Assembly: GCA_016205085.1 (NCBI GenBank)
Contig: JACQJN010000195.1
Span: 1 to 11,175, forward strand
Origin: Elusimicrobiota bacterium
GTDB taxonomy: Bacteria; Elusimicrobiota; Elusimicrobia; JACQJN01
Length of the DNA stretch: 11,175 bases
Direction: 5' to 3'
Shown: positions 5,452 to 11,175 of the stretch, piece after piece
Layout of the letters: the number at the start of each line of letters is the position of its first letter
How positions within the stretch are numbered: position 1 is the first letter of the stretch
The notes under the pieces: generated by a model
What the model was told of the DNA's origin: nothing
The model's database searches: none
What the model saw: the letters and a program-made list of their open reading frames with translations, nothing else
Program-made: the position numbers and the translations under genes

Positions 5452-7475
5452 CAGCGCTCGGCAAAAATCCAAGGATTAAAAAGATTGTCCGGATCGAATG
5501 CCTGTTTGATGCGGCGATGCCAATTATTGGGAACAAAAAAATTAGAGCTGAGATATGAGATATGAGAGCTGAGAGGAAAAGGCTGAGCAAATACCTTAAG
5601 GGTAACGTCCAAAATAATGGCGAGGCCGCCCCAGGAACCGATCAAAAGTTTAGGGACATCATATCCCGCCACGTTCTTGACCACATTCCCTCCCAATTCC
5701 ACCACGTCTCCATTCGCCAAAAGGAGCCGCATCCCCAACAGGTAATCCCGGACACCTCCCCAAGCTTTTGCAGAAATTAATCCGCCCAAACTACCTTTCC
5801 CATCCGGAATGGGCAGATAAAAACCTTTCTTTTTCAGTGTCTCCTTCAAAACGTGAAGCGTGATCCCCGCCTCCACGGTTAGAGTATAGTTCGAATCATC
5901 CAACTCCAGCACTTGATCCAACCCGTTTGTATAAAGGATATCCTCCCTGCGAAATGGATGAGACAGCTTCGTGCCCGAGCCAATAATCACGCTGGATATT
6001 TTATGGGCGCATCGTTCTCTGGCCATCTCTATTATTTTTTGGGCTTGAAAACTCCATCCCTTGGAACTCGGCCTGAATAGGATCGGCTCTTGATCCGAAG
6101 CCAAAGGAATGATCTTGTCGGGGTTGGAAAGATTGTCCGGATCCAAAAACTTCTTTAAGCGCCGGAACAGGTTCAGAGTCGGCGGAGTAAAAAGCCAGCT
6201 CATCGCCACCCTTTTGTCCACTCCTATGCCGTGCTCTCCCGAAATGGATCCTCCCAGGCTGACACAATGCTTAAGTATTTCATAGCCCGCCCGCTTCACT
6301 TGCTTGGTTTCAAAAAGATTGCGCTCGTCAAAAATGATGTTGGGATGAAGGTTGCCATCTCCCGCATGGAAAAGGAGCGCCATCTTCACCTCATGCTTGG
6401 CCGCAATCTCCTTAATGTCTTTCAAAGCCTCGGACAGCTTATTCCGAGGCACCACCCCATCTTCCACCAAAACATTGGGAGCCAGTCTGGCCAATGAAGC
6501 GTAAGCCCCGCGCCTGCCCTCCCAAAGCTTTTCTCGCTCCTGGAACTCGCGTGCGACCCGATATTCAAAAGCCTTATGTTTTTTACAGATTTCCTGAACG
6601 ATCTTGGACTCTTTGGACACCCTGGAAGACGTTCCATCCAGCTCAATCAAGAGCACCGCTTCCGCCTGCAAAGGGTACCCCGCATGCACATAAGATTCCA
6701 CCGCCTCCACCGTCACCCTGTCCATAGCCTCCAACGTCCTGGGAACGACGCCTGAGGCGATAATTTCACTGACAGCCTCTATGGCGCTCTCTAGGCTTGG
6801 GAAAGCAGCCAGAGATGTCTCGATCATCTCGGGCATAGGCAGAATTTTAAGCCAAATCTTGGTCACGATTCCCAAAGTTCCTTCCGCTCCTACCAAAAGG
6901 CTCATGATTTCAGGACCGGAATCTTGCAGGCTCCATTTTTGGATGTCTCCATTGGGCATCACACACTCCAAAGCCAAAACATGGTTGGAAGTGACGCCAT
7001 ACTTTAGACAGCGAGGCCCTCCCGCATTCTCCGCCACATTCCCTCCCAGCGTGCAGGCCTTGTAGCTGGCAGGATCCGGGGCATAAAAGAACCCCACCCC
7101 TTCCAGTTCTTTTTGCAGCCTAAAATTGACCACTCCGGGTTCCACCACCGCAAAATGACTTTGGGTATCTATCTCTAAAATTTTATCCATTCCCACCAGG
7201 GAAATAACCACGCCCCCCTTCAAAGGAATACAGCCCCCCGAAAGATTGGTCCCGGCCCCGCGGGCCACATAAGGAACTTTATGCTTAAGACAAATCTGAA
7301 CCGCACGCTGGACCTGCGCCGCATCCCGAGCAATGAAGATGGCCTCGGGGCGAGCCCGATCCAAAGCGGCATCATAGGTGTAGCTCAAAATATCCACCTC
7401 ATCCGTCAGCAGCCTTCCTTTATCTGCCACACGCTCCAATTCAGCAATAATTTTAACCTTATGATCCCGCCACAT
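5451..7475 (-). CDS. GlcD-GlcE fusion: FAD-linked 2-hydroxyacid dehydrogenase with a second, shortened GlcE-like FAD domain
   Basis: A 674-residue flavoprotein. Residues ~40-215 form a FAD_binding_4 domain (RGAGTNLSGG near 72-81, GGNVAENAGG near 144-153). Residues ~220-460 form the FAD-oxidase C-terminal domain (FHAGDGNLHP, SGEHGIG, DPDNLSNP). Residues ~485-674 are a second domain matching GlcE, with the diagnostic GGNVVKNVAGYD and a second DPDNLFNP end motif. GlcD and GlcE are normally separate subunits of glycolate oxidase; here they are one chain next to glcF. The GlcE part is only ~190 residues, against about 350 in E. coli as I recall. Its FAD domain passes straight to the terminal tail through a short linker that contains a heptamer array (5545-5572). 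The start is ATG 7475 with GGGGAG about 11 bases upstream; TTG 7505 is an alternative. It overlaps the RuBisCO-like gene by 17 bases. Confidence 0.88.
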   Translation of the reverse strand: MWRDHKVKIIAELERVADKGRLLTDEVDILSYTYDAALDRARPEAIFIARDAAQVQRAVQICLKHKVPYVARGAGTNLSGGCIPLKGGVVISLVGMDKILEIDTQSHFAVVEPGVVNFRLQKELEGVGFFYAPDPASYKACTLGGNVAENAGGPRCLKYGVTSNHVLALECVMPNGDIQKWSLQDSGPEIMSLLVGAEGTLGIVTKIWLKILPMPEMIETSLAAFPSLESAIEAVSEIIASGVVPRTLEAMDRVTVEAVESYVHAGYPLQAEAVLLIELDGTSSRVSKESKIVQEICKKHKAFEYRVAREFQEREKLWEGRRGAYASLARLAPNVLVEDGVVPRNKLSEALKDIKEIAAKHEVKMALLFHAGDGNLHPNIIFDERNLFETKQVKRAGYEILKHCVSLGGSISGEHGIGVDKRVAMSWLFTPPTLNLFRRLKKFLDPDNLSNPDKIIPLASDQEPILFRPSSKGWSFQAQKIIEMARERCAHKISSVIIGSGTKLSHPFRREDILYTNGLDQVLELDDSNYTLTVEAGITLHVLKETLKKKGFYLPIPDGKGSLGGLISAKAWGGVRDYLLGMRLLLANGDVVELGGNVVKNVAGYDVPKLLIGSWGGLAIILDVTLKVFAQPFPLSSHISYLSSNFFVPNNWHRRIKQAFDPDNLFNPWIFAER
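5545..5572. repeat. Four-unit heptamer array in the GlcE part of the fusion gene
   Basis: The plus strand reads gagctga, gatatga, gatatga, gagctga, four exact 7-base units in a mirror-like A-B-B-A order. On the minus strand it encodes the Ser-rich linker LSSHISYLSS, between the GlcE-like FAD domain and the last ~25 residues. The position coincides with the missing segment of the GlcE half. Confidence 0.8.
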
Positions 7476-8577
7476 AAAATCCGGAACTCCCCATTTTTCG
7501 AGCAATTGATTTTAAGATTGCCTCTCTAATCTGTTTTGCTTCTACCCTGCCTCCCTCCCCTTGTTCAGACCCTCCCACGGGACAAGCAAAACCGAAGTCC
7601 CCTCCCAAAAACTCCAAAACCTCATCAATGTCCTCCGGGATTCGGGAGACCGCAAGGAAAATACAGGAAGACCTCCATCCTTCCACGGGTTGCCGCAGCC
7701 GGAATGAAATTTTTTCCAACTTCTCTCTTCCCAAGCGAAAATCTCCTTCAGAGCCGGGACACAAAACACCATCAGCGCCGCACAATCTTGGCAAGCTGCC
7801 CAACACAAGCTCAGGCGAAATCTGTTTTAACCAAGGCCCCGCAAAAGCGCCCTGGGCCAGAATCGCCGCGCGGCCGTCCAATATTTCCGCCGCCAAGGAA
7901 AGCGTCCCCAACCCGTAAGCATAGGGTTGAACCGCCACCGCCCTCCCCTTCATCGATATCACCTTTTCCAGTTTGCGGACCATGCGGTCAGGCCGATCCC
8001 CGATATTGGGAGCGTAAATCATTTTTCGGCCGGTGCGCTTCTCCACCTCCGCCACCGCTTGAAGCCCCAGTTCCAACCGAGCCTCAAAAGGACAGCGGGA
8101 TAAATCCGCCATTTTCTCATCCTCCACAAGAATGTCCGCCCCTCCCATCCCAAACTCCAGCATGTCCCTTTTAATATCCGCCAAGGACCGGTTGTGAAAA
8201 TTTTTCAGGATCCCCATAAAGAGGGGCTGTTTGGCCAGGAATAAAGCCTCTCGGATTCCGGACATTCCCCACCGTGGACCTTTAAAGCGCATCCTAAAAG
8301 ATCGCGGCCAGTACGCGTCCTTCCAATACAAAGCCGGATGGATGGAAATTCCTCCAAAAATGATGGAAAGCCAGGAAGAGACATCCTGAGAGAAGAGGTC
8401 CAGGGGATAGAGGATCGCCACCTCATACTCCCGCTGCGCCAGTTCTAAAATATAGAGAAGTTTACCGGGGACCGTCTCAATGGGCAACTTTTGGGCAAGC
8501 GTGCGGTCCCCTTTAAGCCAGTAGACCGCCACCACCTCCCCCGACTCATCCGCTGCTTTCTGCAAATCCATCTGCAC
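7459..8577 (-). CDS. RuBisCO-like protein (form IV type, divergent, lacking key catalytic residues)
   Basis: A 372-residue protein whose pattern follows the RuBisCO large-subunit fold. YPLDLF (57-62) matches the N-domain segment of the same sequence, GGADILVEDE (145-154) matches GGLDFTKDDE, and PRLCGADG (263-270) and PVGG (333-336) match barrel motifs. Aligning by hand to spinach numbering, K175 is kept (K125), and D203 and E204 are kept (D153, E154). K201, the carbamylated lysine, is V151. K177 is F127, and the H294, R295 and H327 positions are not His/Arg. It therefore should not fix CO2. Known RuBisCO-like proteins act as enolases or isomerases on sugar phosphates in methylthioadenosine salvage and related pathways; this one's substrate is unknown. 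The start is GTG 8577, sharing one base with the tnaA stop (TAGTG); ATG 8571 is equally possible. No clear ribosome site is present. Confidence 0.82.
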   Translation of the reverse strand: MQMDLQKAADESGEVVAVYWLKGDRTLAQKLPIETVPGKLLYILELAQREYEVAILYPLDLFSQDVSSWLSIIFGGISIHPALYWKDAYWPRSFRMRFKGPRWGMSGIREALFLAKQPLFMGILKNFHNRSLADIKRDMLEFGMGGADILVEDEKMADLSRCPFEARLELGLQAVAEVEKRTGRKMIYAPNIGDRPDRMVRKLEKVISMKGRAVAVQPYAYGLGTLSLAAEILDGRAAILAQGAFAGPWLKQISPELVLGSLPRLCGADGVLCPGSEGDFRLGREKLEKISFRLRQPVEGWRSSCIFLAVSRIPEDIDEVLEFLGGDFGFACPVGGSEQGEGGRVEAKQIREAILKSIARKMGSSGFYVAGS

Positions 8578-9953
8578 TACACCGGAGTCAACTTGGCTGT
8601 GAAGTGTCCTAGAATAGGAGGGACCTCCAAAATTTTAAGCCCCCGGATTTTTTTCTTCCTTTTTGCCAACTCCCCGAACACCTCGATCACAAAATCAATG
8701 TGGCTCTGGGTATAGACCCTTCGCGGGATCGCCAGCCTTAAAAGCTCCATCTTGGCCGGAGTAAATTTTCCATTTTGATGCTTCCCGAACATCAAGCTTC
8801 CTATCTCCACGGCCCGGACGCCAGACTCCAGATACAATTCACAAGCCAAGGCCTGAGCCGGAAACCGCCCCGGAGGAATATGCGGAAGAAATTTTTTGGC
8901 GTTGACATACACCGCATGGCCACCGGGAGGCTCCACAATCGGTATCCCATGCTTTCGCAGCCCTTCTCCCAAATATTCCACAGACCGAAGCCGGTATTGA
9001 AGATACTCCTCCTCTAAAATTTCTCTTAAGCCCTGAGCCATGGCCTCCAAATCCCTACCCGCAAGCCCCCCATAGGTGGGAAAGCCCTCTCCCACAATCT
9101 CCACCTCCCTGGCTCGGTCCGCCCAGCGCTTATCCTTCATCGCCATGAATCCGCCTATGTTGACCAAGGCATCCTTCTTGGCGCTCATAAGGCACCCCTC
9201 CGCATGGGAGAACATCTCCCGCGCAATGGCCTCCGGCGTTTTATCCGCATATCCAGGCTCCCTGAGTCTTATAAAATAGGCGTTCTCCGCAAATCGGGCC
9301 GCATCCAGAAAAAGCGGCACTTTATACTTCCGGCAGACCCGGCTCACATCCCGGATATTTCGCATCGAAACAGGCTGTCCTCCGAGAGAATTGTTCGTCA
9401 CCGTCAAAATCACCAATGGAATATCCTTTCCCCTCTTTTCAAGAATCCCCTCCAAGGCCTGAACATCCATATCTCCTTTAAAAGGTCCCGGGGTGTCAAA
9501 ATCCCACGCCTGGGATACGGGAAGATCCAGGGCCTGCGCTCCCGAAACTTCCACATTAGCCCTGGTGGTATCAAAATGGGTATTGGCCGGAATACATTTT
9601 CCCTTGCCGCCTATGATGGAAAAAAGGATCCTCTCCGCCGCCCGTCCCTGATGGACAGGAATCACCTCCGGATAACCCGTGATCTCCCTCACCACCTTTT
9701 GGAAAACATAAAAACTCCTAGCGCCGGCATAGGACTCATCTCCCCGCATGATCGACGCCCATTGCTCCGCGGACATGGCGGAAGTCCCGGAATCGGTCAA
9801 CAGGTCGATCAGGACTTTGTCCGCAGGTATCTCAAAAAGGTTGTAGTGCATCTCTTCCAGGATCTTTTTTCTCTGAGAAGCGGCGGTAAAGCCCAAAGGC
9901 TCCACCGATTTAATCTTGAAGGGCTCAATGATGGTCTTCCAATTCCAATACAT
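8577..9953 (-). CDS. tnaA: Tryptophanase (tryptophan indole-lyase), PLP-dependent beta-eliminating lyase
   Basis: A 458-residue enzyme of the tryptophanase/tyrosine phenol-lyase family. It would cleave L-tryptophan to indole, pyruvate and ammonia; family members also act on cysteine, S-alkylcysteines and serine. The PLP lysine is K260, the second Lys of MSAKKDA. DLLTDSGTSAMS (near 50-61), THQGR-like HQGRAAE (101-107) and YGGLAGRD (294-301) are family signatures. Two positions separate the two activities. After the ring-stacking Phe (F127) this protein has Asp (FDTT) as in tryptophanase, where tyrosine phenol-lyase has Thr. It also has VEIGS (382-386), where the phenol-lyase has an Arg (MERG). 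I therefore prefer tryptophanase. The ATG is 11 bases past the transporter stop with no evident ribosome site, which suggests coupling. I saw no TnaC-like leader, but the transporter gene occupies that position. Confidence 0.92.
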   Translation of the reverse strand: MYWNWKTIIEPFKIKSVEPLGFTAASQRKKILEEMHYNLFEIPADKVLIDLLTDSGTSAMSAEQWASIMRGDESYAGARSFYVFQKVVREITGYPEVIPVHQGRAAERILFSIIGGKGKCIPANTHFDTTRANVEVSGAQALDLPVSQAWDFDTPGPFKGDMDVQALEGILEKRGKDIPLVILTVTNNSLGGQPVSMRNIRDVSRVCRKYKVPLFLDAARFAENAYFIRLREPGYADKTPEAIAREMFSHAEGCLMSAKKDALVNIGGFMAMKDKRWADRAREVEIVGEGFPTYGGLAGRDLEAMAQGLREILEEEYLQYRLRSVEYLGEGLRKHGIPIVEPPGGHAVYVNAKKFLPHIPPGRFPAQALACELYLESGVRAVEIGSLMFGKHQNGKFTPAKMELLRLAIPRRVYTQSHIDFVIEVFGELAKRKKKIRGLKILEVPPILGHFTAKLTPV

Positions 9954-9964
9954 AAAAGAAGGAT

Positions 9965-11175
9965 TTAGGGAACCAGAATTCCGGCGATGGTGGCGGTCAT
10001 AAAAGAGGCCAGGGATCCAGCGATGAGCGCTTTAATGCCCAAACGGGCCAGATCCTTTCGACGACTGGGAGCCAAGGCGCCGATGCCTCCGATTTGAATC
10101 CCTATGGAAAGAAAATTAGAAAAACCGCACAAGGCATAGGTAGAAATGACATACGCCCGGTAGGACATCTCCCCAGGATGAGCGGCGGCATATTGGGCCA
10201 TATGCAGATACGCCACAAACTCATTTAAAACTGTCTTCTCTCCCATAAACTGCCCCACCAATAGACAATCTTTCCAGGGAGTCCCCATCACCCAGGCCAG
10301 AGGAGAAAAGACATACCCCATAATTTTTTCCAGAGTCATCCCAGGAAACCCAAACATGCCCAAACCGTAGGAGATGATAAAATTAGCCAAAGCCAGAAGG
10401 GACATGAAGGCAACCAGCATCGTCCCCACATTGAGCGCCAGTTGCAGTCCCGTGGTCGCACCGTTGGCGGCCGCCTCGATGATATTGATGGAGGGATCTT
10501 TATAATCCAACTTGACTGTCCCCATGGTCTTAGGCTTACCCATCTCAGGCAGCATCATCTTGGCCATCACCAAGGCAGCCGGAGCGCTCATCACGCTGGC
10601 AGCCAGAAGATGCCCCGCAATGTCCGGGAAATACTGTTTTAGCATCCCCACATAAGCCGCCATGACTCCCCCGGCCACCGTGGCCATGCCACCCACCATC
10701 ACGCACATCAACTCCGACTCCGTCATCTCCTCCACGTAAGGCTTGATAAGAAGCGGGGCTTCCGTCTGGCCCACAAATATATTGGCCGAGGAGGAAAGAG
10801 TCTCCGCCCCCGAAGTGCCCATAAACCGATGCATGATTTTGGCAAACACAAGCACAATCCATTGCATCACTCCCAAATAGTAGAGAACGGACATAAGAGA
10901 GGAGAAGAAAATGATGGTGGTGAGCACCTGAAAGGCGAAAAAGAATCCCATGGAACCTTCTTTGCCGGGAGAAATAGCCAGGGCATTGAAAACAAATTTT
11001 CCCCCCTCCTCCTGGAAGGAAAGAAGCCCGGTGATCACATCATTCATAAAACTAAAGAACCAACGGCCGGGCGGAGTCTTTAGAACCAGCAGAGCAAAAA
11101 CAAACTGGAGGATGCTGCCCCAAATAATCGTCCTCCAGTTGATATGCTTTTTGTTCCTACAAAACAGCCATCCTA
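9965..11175 (-). CDS. Concentrative nucleoside transporter (CNT/NupC family), N-terminus cut off by window
   Basis: The visible 402 residues cover nearly a full CNT protein (bacterial members are about 400-430). The frame continues upstream of the first in-window ATG (11047) to the right edge. That extra part contains INWR and LKTPPGR, typical of the CNT N-terminus, so the real start is outside the window. Diagnostic segments are GQTEAPLLIKPY with MTESEL after it, then a Gly-rich helix and AAYVGM, GEKTVLNEFVAYL, and the C-terminal SIGIQIGGIGALAPSR. Many hydrophobic segments are present, so it is an inner-membrane protein. CNTs import nucleosides with Na+ or H+; which ion and which nucleosides cannot be told. 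It is the first visible gene of the operon; the tryptophanase ATG follows its stop after 11 bases. Confidence 0.93.
   Translation of the reverse strand, partial: GWLFCRNKKHINWRTIIWGSILQFVFALLVLKTPPGRWFFSFMNDVITGLLSFQEEGGKFVFNALAISPGKEGSMGFFFAFQVLTTIIFFSSLMSVLYYLGVMQWIVLVFAKIMHRFMGTSGAETLSSSANIFVGQTEAPLLIKPYVEEMTESELMCVMVGGMATVAGGVMAAYVGMLKQYFPDIAGHLLAASVMSAPAALVMAKMMLPEMGKPKTMGTVKLDYKDPSINIIEAAANGATTGLQLALNVGTMLVAFMSLLALANFIISYGLGMFGFPGMTLEKIMGYVFSPLAWVMGTPWKDCLLVGQFMGEKTVLNEFVAYLHMAQYAAAHPGEMSYRAYVISTYALCGFSNFLSIGIQIGGIGALAPSRRKDLARLGIKALIAGSLASFMTATIAGILVP

Noticed and set aside
7536..8174. Long plus-strand open frame of 212 codons opposite the RuBisCO-like gene
   Set aside because: Its product is Pro/Ser-rich with no recognisable motif and lies antisense to a gene with clear family signatures; it is a shadow frame.
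7459..8577. Genuine CO2-fixing RuBisCO, which would fit a neighbouring glycolate oxidase through photorespiration
   Set aside because: The carbamylated lysine, loop-6 region and the catalytic histidines are not present, so glycolate formation by oxygenation is not plausible.
8577..9953. Tyrosine phenol-lyase instead of tryptophanase
   Set aside because: The FDTT motif and VEIGS match tryptophanase, while the phenol-lyase has FTTT and an Arg in MERG at these places.
9204..9968. Plus-strand open frame of 254 codons opposite tnaA
   Set aside because: It is composed of Arg/His/Gly-rich sequence without a domain and is fully antisense to the conserved tryptophanase coding region.
10829..11083. 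Plus-strand open frame near the right edge as a divergent small gene
   Set aside because: It is antisense to the conserved N-terminal part of the nucleoside transporter and shows no motif of its own.

Overview
The window is one strand-coherent block of bacterial metabolic genes. Every gene I can support lies on the minus strand, so transcription runs from the right edge to the left. Gene order in that direction: nucleoside transporter (5' end cut by the window), tryptophanase, a RuBisCO-like protein, a GlcD-GlcE fusion flavoprotein, its GlcF-type Fe-S partner, a GAF/HD-GYP protein, then fixC and fixX, then a secreted M1 metallopeptidase (3' end cut by the window). Base composition looks mid-GC. 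Tryptophanase, FixCX and a GlcDEF-type dehydrogenase together suggest an anaerobic or facultative, probably uncultured bacterium. The heptamer repeats and gene mix resemble what I recall from candidate-phylum genomes such as Omnitrophota, but I cannot place it from this sequence and that guess is weak.

Right part (3057-11175): six genes are packed almost without gaps. Neighbours overlap by 1 to about 20 bases, or are 11 bases apart between transporter and tryptophanase, so this looks like one translationally coupled operon. It combines nucleoside import, C-C/C-S beta-elimination of amino acids, an enolase/isomerase-type RuBisCO-like enzyme of unknown substrate, oxidation of a 2-hydroxy acid, and a probable cyclic-di-GMP phosphodiesterase. 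The RuBisCO-like protein has lost the carbamylated lysine and several other catalytic residues, so it should not fix CO2. It is the most interesting protein here.

Left part (1-3056): fixC and fixX (ETF:quinone oxidoreductase type, ATGA overlap) lie between two direct copies of a 216-bp non-coding element (1014-1229 and 2841-3056). The copies differ at 5 positions by my alignment, have 16-bp terminal inverted repeats and carry conserved internal hairpins. This looks like a MITE or similar small non-autonomous repeat. It supplies almost all of the sequence just upstream of fixC and lies just upstream of the M1 peptidase gene. fixA and fixB are not in the window.

A second repeat theme is degenerate 7-base tandem arrays at four places: 940-967, 984-1020 (touching the MITE), 4514-4548 and 5545-5572. 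Three lie in coding sequence, at a signal peptide or between domains, and keep the frame open. In the GlcD-GlcE fusion the array sits exactly where most of the C-terminal half of a normal GlcE appears to be missing. No tRNA, rRNA, CRISPR array, transposase or convincing promoter was seen. No gene-free stretch exceeds 300 bases.
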